Shown: positions 36,115 to 44,839 of the stretch, piece after piece
How the letters are laid out: each line of letters begins with the position of its first letter
Position numbering within the stretch: position 1 is the stretch's first letter
Source: Nocardia vaccinii NBRC 15922
GTDB lineage: Bacteria; Actinomycetota; Actinomycetes; Mycobacteriales; Mycobacteriaceae
Direction: 5' to 3'
Length of the DNA: 64,000 nt
NCBI RefSeq assembly: GCF_001613305.1
Contig: NZ_BDCC01000007.1
Location: forward strand, 124,001-188,000
Program-made: the position numbers and the translations under genes
Notes under the pieces: model-generated
What the model was told of the DNA's origin: nothing
What the model saw: only the letters and a program-made list of their open reading frames with translations
The model's database searches: none

Positions 36115-36717
36115 ATGACTGATCGCCCGCCGCGCACCACGGTCCATTCCGGAGAGGTCGTGTATGACGGCCGACCATGGTTATCGGTGGAGCGCCACCA
36201 CATAACGACGCCGGATGGAGTCGATCGGCATCATCACGCGGTGCGACTGAATCCCGTCGCGACGGTCACCGCCGTTGATGACCACGGCCGGGCTCTGCTG
36301 CTGCAGCGTCATCGGTGGATCATCGACACGATCGGCTACGAGTCGCCGGGCGGGATCTTGGATTCGGGTGAAGAGCCCGAAGCGTGCGCGCGCCGTGAGC
36401 TGCTGGAGGAAACAGGATTCGCTGTCGACCGGCTCACGCTCGTGGCGGAACTCGAACCGATGCCTGGTCTGGTGCAGACACCTCACTACATCTATCTCGG
36501 GCACGGCCCACAGCAGGTAGGAGCACCTTCGGACGCGGAGGAGGCGGGGCAGCTCGTGTGGGTTCCGCTGGCCAAAACTGCCGAGTTGCTGGCCGCAGGG
36601 CAACTTCTTGGAACAGGCACGGCTGTGGGAATGCTAGCCGCCGCGAGCCTAACCAGCGGTCATGAGCTGGTGGCTTCGGCGGTGGAGCACATCGTGTCGG
36701 CGTCGAAGCCGTCCTGA
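36115..36717 (+). CDS. Nudix hydrolase
   Basis: A 200-residue Nudix protein. The Nudix box runs from GGILDSGEEPEA to RRELLEETGF (GX5EX7REUXEEXGU). Surroundings (WIIDTIGYESPGG, then EPMPGLVQTPHYIYLG) resemble ADP-ribose/ADP-sugar pyrophosphatases. ATG 36115 is chosen because GAGGAG precedes it directly; a GTG 9 bp upstream is the alternative. An ADP-sugar hydrolase near an ADP-heptose operon may be more than coincidence, but specificity cannot be read. The 3' end overlaps the convergent regulator gene. Confidence 0.88.
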   Translation: MTDRPPRTTVHSGEVVYDGRPWLSVERHHITTPDGVDRHHHAVRLNPVATVTAVDDHGRALLLQRHRWIIDTIGYESPGGILDSGEEPEACARRELLEETGFAVDRLTLVAELEPMPGLVQTPHYIYLGHGPQQVGAPSDAEEAGQLVWVPLAKTAELLAAGQLLGTGTAVGMLAAASLTSGHELVASAVEHIVSASKPS

Positions 36718-37788
36718 GCCCAGAGTGCGGATGTGACCAGCCGAAACTGACAGTAGGGACACCGCTTCTTCTCGGCGACCTGCGTTGATCGCTGCTTGTG
36801 CGAGATCGAGGTGCTGGGCGCAGCGGGCGCGGACGAAGTCCTCGGGAATCACCTGCATCGAGTCGCGGGTGAGCGCGGCGGCCGCTGGATCGCCCAGCTG
36901 GGCAAGTATGTGACCGGCCCAGCGGGAAAGGTGCGTTTCGTCGTGCGCGATGAACGGCATCGCGTCATCATCGCAAGATCCGTTGGGCAGTAAGGCTTCC
37001 GCAATGCTCAGCGCATCGCGGGCCGTCGATGCTTGTCCGGGGCAGTAGGTCGCCACCTGCGCACTTGTGGCCGACAGCCAGGATCTGAGCAAGGGCGGCA
37101 AACCCCCTGTGCGCTCCGCCTGGGCAACCTGTGCCATCGCCCTGGCCGCATCCCCGCTCTCCGCGAGCAACACCGACTCCTCACCTATGGTGTGGGCCAG
37201 CAGGATCGGATCCTCTGCCCGCAATGCGGCGGCTTGGGCCTGTTCGTAGTGTGTGGCAGCGGCTGTCGTATCCCCGACATCGAAGTCCTGCCAGGCGGCC
37301 AGCGCCGCAGCATCCGCTTGCGCCCTCGCGATGACAATACGATCCACGCCTTTGCTGGTGTGCCACATCGCATCCAGCGCGGTGACGTGCGCGGCCGTTT
37401 GCAGGCGTGCCGCCGGAGCACCGAAACGTCGATCGAGAATGCGCAGGCTATTGGTGTGATTCAGCAGAACCTCGAACAGAGTGCCGCCTTTGGAAAGATC
37501 GACGGTAACCGTCGGGAGCTCGAGCACCTGCCGCAACAACCGACTATGCAGCTTATCGGGCTTCGTGTGCCCGTTCTCCCAGCGCGACAACGCAACTCGG
37601 AGACTGGTGGAGGACATCAGGGCGATTCCCTGTTGGGTCGCGCGAGTACGCAAGGCGCCGAGCAACTGTGCCTGCGACCAGCCTCGTCGGGTGCGTGCCG
37701 ACCTGATCTCCGTGCCGTCGATCGTGATCACCTCCCTTGCGACAGCCCCATGCCCGCACCCCGCTGGTACCGCTGTTCTGATAACCAT
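36649..37788 (-). CDS. XRE-type regulator with helical-repeat sensor domain
   Basis: A protein of about 360-380 residues. An HTH near the N-terminus (IRSARTRRGWSQAQLLGALR, then SLRVALSRWENGHTKP) is followed by about 270 residues of Ala-rich paired helices resembling TPR repeats, as in actinobacterial quorum or ligand-sensing regulators. The start is doubtful. ATG 37788 gives a weakly coding first 20 codons, whereas AAGGGAGGTGATC at 37738-37726, an almost perfect anti-SD match, sits 8 nt before an in-frame ATC (37722-37720). The 3' end overlaps the Nudix gene tail-to-tail. It is divergent from the DUF5753 regulator and probably shares its control region. Confidence 0.8.
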   Translation of the reverse strand: MVIRTAVPAGCGHGAVAREVITIDGTEIRSARTRRGWSQAQLLGALRTRATQQGIALMSSTSLRVALSRWENGHTKPDKLHSRLLRQVLELPTVTVDLSKGGTLFEVLLNHTNSLRILDRRFGAPAARLQTAAHVTALDAMWHTSKGVDRIVIARAQADAAALAAWQDFDVGDTTAAATHYEQAQAAALRAEDPILLAHTIGEESVLLAESGDAARAMAQVAQAERTGGLPPLLRSWLSATSAQVATYCPGQASTARDALSIAEALLPNGSCDDDAMPFIAHDETHLSRWAGHILAQLGDPAAAALTRDSMQVIPEDFVRARCAQHLDLAQAAINAGRREEAVSLLSVSAGHIRTLGSGRLRRRHDVLHRRSHQLMTAG

Positions 37789-37832
37789 AAGCTGATAATC
37801 AGAATTCAGGAACCGAATCAGGGTTATCTGAA
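37776..37832. promoter_or_regulatory. inverted repeat in the divergent regulator promoter
   Basis: TTCTGATAACC (37776-37786) and GGTTATCTGAA (37822-37832) are inverted with 10 of 11 matches, separated by an AT-rich 35-bp segment that also holds CTGATAATCAG (a near-palindrome). It lies between two divergent HTH regulator genes and is a good candidate for an operator bound by one of them. The right half (TTATCTGAAC) recurs at the AbiEi-like promoter near 46760. Confidence 0.45.
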
Positions 37833-37852
37833 CTACAGCTACGGTAGTGACC

Positions 37853-38731
37853 ATGGCGACGCGGACTGCCCGAGGACTACTGCTCGGGCGCGAGATCCAC
37901 TACATGATTCGCGCCTCGGGCAAGAGCCAGGCCGAGGCGGGACGCATCATCGAGGTCGGGCAGTCGCGCATCAACAGCCTGATCGCAGGGACGGGAAAGA
38001 TCGCGGCCGGCGACCTCCAGGTGCTGGCCAAGGAGCTGGGGTTCACCGACGAGCACTACATTCAAAGCCTGCTCGAGCTCCGGAGAGACAAGTATCAACG
38101 CGGCTTCTGGACCAGCGGACACCGGCGGGTGTACTTCGAGGAGCTTCGACTCCTCATCGACCTCGAAGAACAGGCCAACCGGTTACGCATCGCAGAATCC
38201 GAGATCATCCCTGGTCTGCTGCAAAGCGAGTCGTACATCCGTGCGCTGCACGCGCATATGCCAGGCGCCAGCAATGACGTCACAGTCGGGAACTGGGTGC
38301 AGGCGCGGCTGGAGCGTCAGCGCAACCTCGTGAAGGCGAATGCGCCAGAGTTCCATGCCATATTGTCCGAATCGTGCCTGCGGCGCCGTTACGGCGATCT
38401 CCAAGGCAAGGTCATGATCGACCAGCTCGATCACCTGATCGAGCTTTCCCAACGTCCCAACCTCCTGATTCAGGTCCTGCCGTTCAACACCCCGGTCGAT
38501 GGTGGAGGAATGGAGGACCGCTTCACCCTCATCCGTGTCCCGTCACCGGGCGCGGCCGGTGACCTCGAACTCGCTGTTGTCGAAGCTCTCGGGGAGATTC
38601 GCTACATCATCGATAAACCGCCGGTCGGCACCCGCGAGACGTTGTTCGCTCGGCTCAGCGCCGCGGCGCTCAATAGCGAGGACTCGCGAGAGTTCGTCGA
38701 CCGCATCGCACGAACCGTCCAGCGCGGATAG
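37853..38731 (+). CDS. HTH regulator with DUF5753 domain (Scr1-like)
   Basis: A 292-residue member of the very common actinobacterial family with an N-terminal XRE-like HTH (KSQAEAGRIIEVGQSRINSLIAG at about residues 24-45) and a C-terminal DUF5753 domain (YFEELRLLIDLEEQAN..., AESEIIPGLLQSESY..., LIQVLPFNTPVDGGG). Such proteins are normally encoded next to a DUF397 partner, and pairs have been viewed as toxin-antitoxin-like or developmental regulators. Here the DUF397-like partner follows after 45 bp. Start ATG 37853 or GTG 37847; neither has a strong ribosome site. Confidence 0.88.
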   Translation: MATRTARGLLLGREIHYMIRASGKSQAEAGRIIEVGQSRINSLIAGTGKIAAGDLQVLAKELGFTDEHYIQSLLELRRDKYQRGFWTSGHRRVYFEELRLLIDLEEQANRLRIAESEIIPGLLQSESYIRALHAHMPGASNDVTVGNWVQARLERQRNLVKANAPEFHAILSESCLRRRYGDLQGKVMIDQLDHLIELSQRPNLLIQVLPFNTPVDGGGMEDRFTLIRVPSPGAAGDLELAVVEALGEIRYIIDKPPVGTRETLFARLSAAALNSEDSREFVDRIARTVQRG

Positions 38732-38776
38732 ATGCGATCAAGGCTGATCTGGTTTATATCGTGAGAGGAACGAACA

Positions 38777-39259
38777 ATGCCCCCGACCTTCACCCCTCGT
38801 GAGTGCATCAAAGCAGCGCGAAGCGCTGGCCAGAATTCATGTGTGCGAATCGGCCGGAAGAGTGGGTGGACCGTAATATGGGACGACAAACTAGCTACGC
38901 CGTATACCGATCGAGCTGCTGCGCTTCCTCCTGAGCAGGTGCTGATATTTCCGGATGAGCAGTTCGATGCGTTTCAGGAGGCGCTGCGCGCTGGCAGCGC
39001 CGAGGGGGAATGTGTGCAGATCGACCGGTCGCTCGCTGGTCGGTACACGTTTACTTCCCGAGTTTCGCCTTACCTGGATGGCATTCAGGTCGCTCTTTAT
39101 TTTGATTCCGGCGAGTTTGAAGCGTTCGTTGATGGGGTCTGTAATCACGAATTCGATCTCGGTCAGTTCAGCGCGGCTGTTGTCACCGACACTGATCGTG
39201 CCGAAGACGCCTTGGACGACATCGAAGTATTCGCAACTCCCCATAGTGGTAGAGCGTAG
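38777..39259 (+). CDS. DUF397-like partner protein with duplicated domain and unusual C-terminal tail
   Basis: A 160-residue protein. DUF397-like units appear twice: residues about 8-72 (SCVRIGRKSGWTVIWDD... LIFPDEQFDAFQEAL) and about 78-122 (ECVQIDRS... ALYFDSGEFEAFVDG). Normal DUF397 proteins have one unit of about 60 residues. Residues 141-158 (RAEDALDDIEVFATPHSG) are almost identical to residues 98-115 of the HEAT-repeat protein at 54227-54595, also at DNA level. It is transcribed with the DUF5753 regulator, so probably its partner. ACGAAC-rich leader with GAGAGG about 10 nt before ATG 38777. Confidence 0.75.
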   Translation: MPPTFTPRECIKAARSAGQNSCVRIGRKSGWTVIWDDKLATPYTDRAAALPPEQVLIFPDEQFDAFQEALRAGSAEGECVQIDRSLAGRYTFTSRVSPYLDGIQVALYFDSGEFEAFVDGVCNHEFDLGQFSAAVVTDTDRAEDALDDIEVFATPHSGRA

Positions 39260-39362
39260 ATCAGGTCGTAAGTAGTCTCCATATCGTATTAAGGCGAATT
39301 TGGGTTTCCTGCAAGCTGATATAGCCGACTTGGCACACATGGGGACACTTCAGATTCGATGC

Positions 39363-40280
39363 CTAACCGGTGAAACAGTCGACCGGCATCTTCTCAACCA
39401 GCCCAACCATTTCCCTGTACCGAAGCGCTTGCCGCGGATTCGGAAAACGTACATTGTGACGGTAGTAGCGGTGGAATGCGATGATCAGTGCGGCATGCTC
39501 TGCCATGGCCGGAAGCAAGACCACATCTTCGGAATCCAGCGGACGAACCGAGCTGTAGCCGTCGAGAACGGACCGCACACGCTCACCATCGAGCTGTCCG
39601 CCCGTATCAGCGAGACCTACCAGAGCCATGCCTAAATCCAGCAGCGGATCATCCAGCGAAGCGGTCTCCCAATCAATCACCGCCAAACCGCCGTCCGGGC
39701 GGACGATCAAGTTGTCCGGGTACAGATCACCATGGGTGAGCACATCGCGGTGCCCGCTGCGCAGCTGACGCACCCTATCGAGCCGGCGCATCAACCATTC
39801 ACCGAATTCCTGATCCTTGAACTCGACGATTGTAGCCTCGTGTTCAGGTGACAAGCGACGAGTCCGCACCGGAAGGTCCGGGAAACCCGGATCAGCGGAA
39901 TGGAGCTGGGCCAGAATCCGGCCTGCCGCAGCGAGGAACCTGTCCGGCAGCGTGTCGTAAGCGGTGCCCTCGATCCACTGTTTGATGATTGCCGGACGCC
40001 GACCCCACGAGGTGACGAGGTCTCCGCCGACTGCGGGAATCACGTCCGTGGTCGGGACTCCGGCCGCGTAGAGAGCGCGGGTCAGTCGAGCTAGCCTTGC
40101 CGCGCTGGCATGGTCGTGATTGTCCAGCACAGTCAGTGTGAAGGCACCGGACGGTCCCTCGACTCGGAAGCTGGAATTCGCTGCCCCGCCGGCGAGTTTG
40201 GTGAGGGTGCAGTCGCCGAGGCCATATCGTTCAGCGATGCTGTGAATATCGATGTGCTCCAGTGCCGTGTAGTCGGCCAT
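39363..40280 (-). CDS. aminoglycoside-phosphotransferase-like kinase
   Basis: A 305-residue protein kinase-like small-molecule kinase (APH/choline kinase superfamily). N-lobe: KLAGGAANSSFRVEG and KQWIEGT. Catalytic loop (Brenner motif) LTHGDLYPDNLIV with Asp, and metal-binding AVIDWETAS with Asp. Family substrates include aminoglycosides, homoserine and choline; here it is unknown. It begins 3 bp after the STAND NTPase gene and is surely co-expressed with it, which suggests it may be an effector or partner in a signalling or immunity pair and not a resistance gene. Confidence 0.85.
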   Translation of the reverse strand: MADYTALEHIDIHSIAERYGLGDCTLTKLAGGAANSSFRVEGPSGAFTLTVLDNHDHASAARLARLTRALYAAGVPTTDVIPAVGGDLVTSWGRRPAIIKQWIEGTAYDTLPDRFLAAAGRILAQLHSADPGFPDLPVRTRRLSPEHEATIVEFKDQEFGEWLMRRLDRVRQLRSGHRDVLTHGDLYPDNLIVRPDGGLAVIDWETASLDDPLLDLGMALVGLADTGGQLDGERVRSVLDGYSSVRPLDSEDVVLLPAMAEHAALIIAFHRYYRHNVRFPNPRQALRYREMVGLVEKMPVDCFTG

Positions 40281-40283
40281 CCC

Positions 40284-42968
40284 TCAATTCCCTTCCACCG
40301 CAACGGCCTGGCGCCGATCGTCGACCAGCGACAACCAACGCGCCCGGGTCTGTGCCTCGCCATCTATCCAGTCCGCTCGCGGCCACTCCTCCTCTGGATC
40401 GGTGCCCGTGAACATGTGCGACATCTCGACCAGATACGCGAACTCCTGCCCGGCAACACTTGTCGTCAGACGGCGCCGCGCCACCGCCACCCCTTCGGCT
40501 TCGCCAACGACGGCCGCGTGGAAGCATTCCACCAATCGCGCATACGCGACCGGCGACGTCAACCCTGCCTCCGTCGCCTGGGCTGCGACCCGATCCACCC
40601 GCTGCGGCAACTGGTCGTCGTGACCGGCGTCGGCCAGCAGTGCCGCGACAGCGATCAACTGGTCACCGAACCCGACCGGCGCGTCGGCGAGCATCGCCTT
40701 CGCACGAGCGATCTGCTCCAATGCCCGCGGTCGGTCCTCGAACGCGGCAACGAATGCCAAATACGCCTGACACAACGCGGCCTCTCCAGCCCAGCCTCGC
40801 GCTGTCGCGTCATCACGGGCATTCGCCAGTGCGGTGCACGCGGCAGCGATTCGGCCATGAGACCACCACAATTCCCCGAGCGCCCGCTGTTGTTTCCCGT
40901 CGGCGCCGAGCCGGTCCACAAGACTGAGGGCTTCCTGGAAGTGGCCGAGCCGGCGAGCTAGATGCAACAGCCCACGTGTCGCTTCGCTGGCCAGGCGACC
41001 ATCGCGTTCCACAACCTGCCGCATTCCGTTCAGCGACGCCGATAGGTTGCCGAGGTCGCGTTCACACATCGCTAGGTAGCACTGCGGCAGCTCGACCAAC
41101 TCGTCCGGCAACAGCTCTTCCGCAAGAATCGCTCGGAGATCCTGCGCGGTGTCGGCGCGACGCTTTCGGTTCCGACCGGCGATTGTGTTAACCGCATCCG
41201 TCAGCGCCGCAGCGGAATTGCGCCCGGCCCCGTGTGAACCAATATCGATCGGCAGCCACACCGCGTCTTCGACATACCGGAATGCGGCATCGGCCAGCCA
41301 TCCGAGATCGAAGTCGAACTCCGACGCCAACCGCAGCCCTTGCGTCATGCACGCCAACAACATTCGTGTATCTCGAACAGGTTCGGCGCATTGTTCACCG
41401 AGTGCGGTGTGGGCGCGGAGTGCAGCGAACTGCCAGTCACGCGGACTCCACCGGTCGTCACTGACGGTGTCGACGTTGCGTACCACGTCCCGCACCAGCG
41501 TGTGCAGGCGATAGGGCCAGACCCCACCCGGAGTGTGCTCCACGAATGCTCGTTCGGTCACCCGCAGCGCCGCCCCGTCCTGAGTGAGTCCCGCTGCAGC
41601 GGTCGCCAACTCGACCGAAAACCCGTCCAGCAGGCTCACCGCGCGTACAACTTGTCTTTCCTGTGGGGACAGATCACGGAACGTCCTGGCCACCAAAGCG
41701 GCAAAGTCGCCATCGAATTCGTCCACCTCCGGAACGCTACCGTCGGCTCGATACAAGCTCAGGAACCGCATGACAGCCAGATCCAGATATAGCGGCAGCC
41801 CCCTGGACCGCTCGACAATCGCCGCCCGCACCTGGGCCGGGATCACCGCCGCGCCCTCACGCGTCAATCGCCGAACCAGATAACCCTCACAGTCCGGCGG
41901 CGACAGATACCCGACAAGATGTTGACTCGGCTCGACCTGATCTCCGGCCGCCAGTTGCGGCCAATACAGCGGTCCCGCCCAGTCCAGCTGCCCTTCCAAC
42001 CGAAAGTCCGCCCACCGTAACCGGTTCCGGCCAGTGATGATGAACAGAACGTTCGGCATCAACCACACCAGCCGCTGTAGCAGCCGCTCCAGATACAGGT
42101 CGTTGCGATCACTCACATCCTCGAAGGTGTCCAGCAGTATCACCGGAACGGCAGCATGCTTGGCCGGCACGTGCGCCAGGTCCCAAGCCAGTAGATGCGG
42201 ATAGAAACTCAACGCTTCTACATCCGGCGCGGCTTCCAGAAGATCCGGCAAACGCTTGCATTCCAACGCCTGGAGCCGACGCTTGCGCTCACGTAGCGTC
42301 CGGATCAGCGTCGTCAAACCCTGACCCGCCAGTTTGCCCAGCATCCCCGGCATGCCGAGTGCCTGCGCGACGTCGTTGAGTGCATCCTCGATCTGTTCCT
42401 GTGTAGCGCCGCCGAAACGGAAGGGGAGTGCCCGCGCACGCAGGTAATCGTCTAACGACTCGTTCGGATGACACTGATCCCAATATCGCCGGAACGCCAG
42501 ATCGAACGCGGGCATCGGCCCCAATGGTGCGACAGCGAGCCTGATCGCGAGCACCAGCGACTCGAAGTCCATACCACCCTGACGAGACAGGTCGATCCCT
42601 ACTGGCATCACCCGCGGCAGTGGCGGGTCCGGCGTAACCCACTGCGGCACCGTCTCCGACGCGCCGTCCAGCTGCAACTCGATCTGCCGCAACAGCGCCG
42701 TCTTGCCGATGCCACCGACACCATAGAACGACAGCACGTTTCGTCGCGGTGACTCGACGTCCTCGGGATCGAAACTCGGGTCTGCCACTGCGGCAGCCAC
42801 ATTCCGGATACTGGCGACCACCGCCGACCACTCGCCCTCCCGGTTGGTGAACACATCGACAGCCCGTAGGTCGCGGTCGTTCGATCGAAACAGCCCCTGC
42901 AGATCCGAGCGCACCATCAGTGCCACATCCCCCGATGTCCGAGTGATCCCACCAGTCTGATTATCCAC
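40284..42968 (-). CDS. STAND-type NTPase with helical-repeat C-terminus
   Basis: An 894-residue protein. The Walker A is GVGGIGKT at 83-90, Walker B ILLDTFEDV near 270, sensor-1 region FIITGRNRLRW near 300, consistent with a STAND/NB-ARC-like ATPase; a winged-helix-like segment follows (LSPQERQVVRAVSLLDGF). Residues from about 560 to the end are tandem paired helices like TPRs (sensor). The first 60 residues before the P-loop have no known effector domain. Bacterial STAND proteins often recognise phage proteins or act as regulators. Translation partner: the APH-like kinase immediately downstream, which could supply the missing effector. Confidence 0.82.
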   Translation of the reverse strand: MDNQTGGITRTSGDVALMVRSDLQGLFRSNDRDLRAVDVFTNREGEWSAVVASIRNVAAAVADPSFDPEDVESPRRNVLSFYGVGGIGKTALLRQIELQLDGASETVPQWVTPDPPLPRVMPVGIDLSRQGGMDFESLVLAIRLAVAPLGPMPAFDLAFRRYWDQCHPNESLDDYLRARALPFRFGGATQEQIEDALNDVAQALGMPGMLGKLAGQGLTTLIRTLRERKRRLQALECKRLPDLLEAAPDVEALSFYPHLLAWDLAHVPAKHAAVPVILLDTFEDVSDRNDLYLERLLQRLVWLMPNVLFIITGRNRLRWADFRLEGQLDWAGPLYWPQLAAGDQVEPSQHLVGYLSPPDCEGYLVRRLTREGAAVIPAQVRAAIVERSRGLPLYLDLAVMRFLSLYRADGSVPEVDEFDGDFAALVARTFRDLSPQERQVVRAVSLLDGFSVELATAAAGLTQDGAALRVTERAFVEHTPGGVWPYRLHTLVRDVVRNVDTVSDDRWSPRDWQFAALRAHTALGEQCAEPVRDTRMLLACMTQGLRLASEFDFDLGWLADAAFRYVEDAVWLPIDIGSHGAGRNSAAALTDAVNTIAGRNRKRRADTAQDLRAILAEELLPDELVELPQCYLAMCERDLGNLSASLNGMRQVVERDGRLASEATRGLLHLARRLGHFQEALSLVDRLGADGKQQRALGELWWSHGRIAAACTALANARDDATARGWAGEAALCQAYLAFVAAFEDRPRALEQIARAKAMLADAPVGFGDQLIAVAALLADAGHDDQLPQRVDRVAAQATEAGLTSPVAYARLVECFHAAVVGEAEGVAVARRRLTTSVAGQEFAYLVEMSHMFTGTDPEEEWPRADWIDGEAQTRARWLSLVDDRRQAVAVEGN

Positions 42969-43411
42969 GCACCTGCCCTCCCGTCGCTTGGAAAGCGCTG
43001 ACAGTCAAGCTATTTCGCTGGGCCAGATGGCGTCTTGATTCTAGGCGTCGATCGACAACCTCCAAGAGGGGTACCGGCGAAGATCGTCTCTGTCGGGTTA
43101 TCGGAACGGCGGTTTCGCACGCAGTCGACCTGCAACTCCTTGCGGCAGTTTCTACCTCACAACGCATCCGGGACACCGCGTTCAGCCTCTGGCCTGCTAG
43201 TTCGCCTGAGAACTCGAGTATTTTACGGGTAGACGTCAGGCAGACCGGTCGGAAACCATGCGACAAGGTCGAACATCATGCAGCACAACAGGAACCGACG
43301 CAGCAGAGGCGAATCGCAACCACGTAAGGCAACTGGTCTCTCGGAACAGTTCGCCACAGTCCGCGCAGCCGCGCTGGCGAGGCTGCGCCGGGGCAAGCGG
43401 CGTGCCGTACT
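42969..43411. other. intergenic region between divergent STAND and 470-residue protein genes
   Basis: It should hold both promoters. From about 43340 to 43430 a plus-strand frame beginning at ATG 43278 has GC-rich third positions (EQFATVRAAALARLRRGKRR), then the signal moves to the frame of the 470-residue protein. So either a small gene 43278-43511 overlaps it, or the larger gene's N-terminus has a frameshift. No other feature was seen. Confidence 0.3.
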
Positions 43412-44824
43412 GTGGCAGCGCGTCAAGTCGGCGAGGTGGTCAGGTGCTTGCTTTCCGCGGCCGTGCAATATCGTCCAGCACAGGCGATTGAGCTTGGCAG
43501 TGTGGTGGTGACGTTGGCTTCACGTCACCTCACCGCGCTCGGTGCGGGATACTTGACCGTGGCCGATGTGAAATGTAATGCAGGGGGCGATGTTTCGGTG
43601 CTCTGGCGGTCAGATTCCGGAGATTTTTCCGCACAGGTCGGAGGTCATGTTCTTACCGGGTGGTCTAGCACTGCGGAAGAGATGCAAGCCATCCTCGGGC
43701 GTTTCGGTGCCATGGGGAGCCTCGCCGACAACGCAGCCGTGTCGCTGACAAGAGCTACATACGACTGCGATGGATTCGATGCAGCGAGGGCTGATCGTGA
43801 ACGCAACGAGTCGTTGCGGCGCATGCGCGCGGTCGCCGATGGACCTGAGCGAGTGGTCTTGAAAGATGCCCTGGAGCGGCTACGCAGCGAGATCCCCTGC
43901 CCGGGCCCGAATGCACACATGATGCGGTGGGCGCGAGTGCCGGACCCCGGCCGCGAACTCGCCCAGTGGCTCGCGGGACAAGTTGACCGCGTGAATGAGC
44001 AGCCACCGCAGGTGCCCCAAATCCATGCCTTCGGATCGTCGTCTCTTCCGCAATCTCGTCGCAGCTCCTCGGCTCGCGCACAGTACTTCGGCTGGATCGA
44101 CCCGGTGCAGGTCGCCACCACGCCAGACCATGAACGATGGGGGTATTTCGACCGCAGCGAGCGGGTTCGACGCTCCCTGGACGAGTTCTGTGTAACCCTG
44201 TATGCGGCCGACACGCCCGCGTTTCTGGACGCGTGGATCGACCGCATCGTGTTCGGTGACCTCAACCAGCCGGTACATCTCGAGCGGGTTGAGGGGCCGG
44301 CTGGCCCGCTGTTCCGGGTTGTCGGCGATGGAACACATCGTGCACACCTGGCGCGAGTCCTCGGTCTTCCGCTGTTCGCGCAAATTCAGACGAGCACGCT
44401 GCCGACGGAACTATGGCCGATCGACAGGCCCTCTTTTACAGGTGCGCCATTCGGGCGATGGAAATCGCTATGGGAGGGCCTGCAGCGACATGGGTTGCTG
44501 GAAATCGACGTGGCGTCCGCCGCCGAAACCTGGACACCGACACGTATGACAGCCGAATGGATGCTGACCGATCCAGAGTCGGCTACAGCAGCCAACAGGC
44601 TTTACGAGGCGATCTATCCAGGAGCCCTGGCGCAGGTCACAGGGCTGACCGATGCTCAGCTGTTCAGCACCTCCAGCTGGGCAGACACTATGGTTGGACC
44701 CGAGCCTCACATCCCTGGCCACGGCTGCCTGCCTCCGAGATCGTCAGCAAGGCGTGCGTCCACCAGAAGCTACTGGGCATCATTGCGGAAATGGCTGGCC
44801 AGAGAAGGCCCGGACTCGAACTGA
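43412..44824 (+). CDS. uncharacterised 470-residue protein with a ParB-like GDGTHRAH motif
   Basis: A soluble protein without membrane segments. The central part carries RVVGDGTHRAHLARVLGLP, which resembles the DG-xHR-type motif of ParB/sulfiredoxin-like nucleotide-binding folds (as in DGQHR proteins); this is a weak resemblance. The N-terminal 90 residues are beta-rich and the region 180-230 is Pro/Ser/Arg-rich. The start is uncertain (GTG 43412, or GTGs near 43501), with no good ribosome site. It is divergent from the STAND gene and convergent with the AbiEii-like gene. Confidence 0.6.
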   Translation: MAARQVGEVVRCLLSAAVQYRPAQAIELGSVVVTLASRHLTALGAGYLTVADVKCNAGGDVSVLWRSDSGDFSAQVGGHVLTGWSSTAEEMQAILGRFGAMGSLADNAAVSLTRATYDCDGFDAARADRERNESLRRMRAVADGPERVVLKDALERLRSEIPCPGPNAHMMRWARVPDPGRELAQWLAGQVDRVNEQPPQVPQIHAFGSSSLPQSRRSSSARAQYFGWIDPVQVATTPDHERWGYFDRSERVRRSLDEFCVTLYAADTPAFLDAWIDRIVFGDLNQPVHLERVEGPAGPLFRVVGDGTHRAHLARVLGLPLFAQIQTSTLPTELWPIDRPSFTGAPFGRWKSLWEGLQRHGLLEIDVASAAETWTPTRMTAEWMLTDPESATAANRLYEAIYPGALAQVTGLTDAQLFSTSSWADTMVGPEPHIPGHGCLPPRSSARRASTRSYWASLRKWLAREGPDSN

Positions 44825-44839
44825 TGCTGATGCGAATTA

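Noticed and set aside
33493..36147. An open minus-strand frame of 884 codons
   Set aside because: It is antisense to the aminotransferase and HTH-FGE genes, whose motifs are complete; a shadow of high-GC coding. Only its last 72 codons (33493-33711) look coding.
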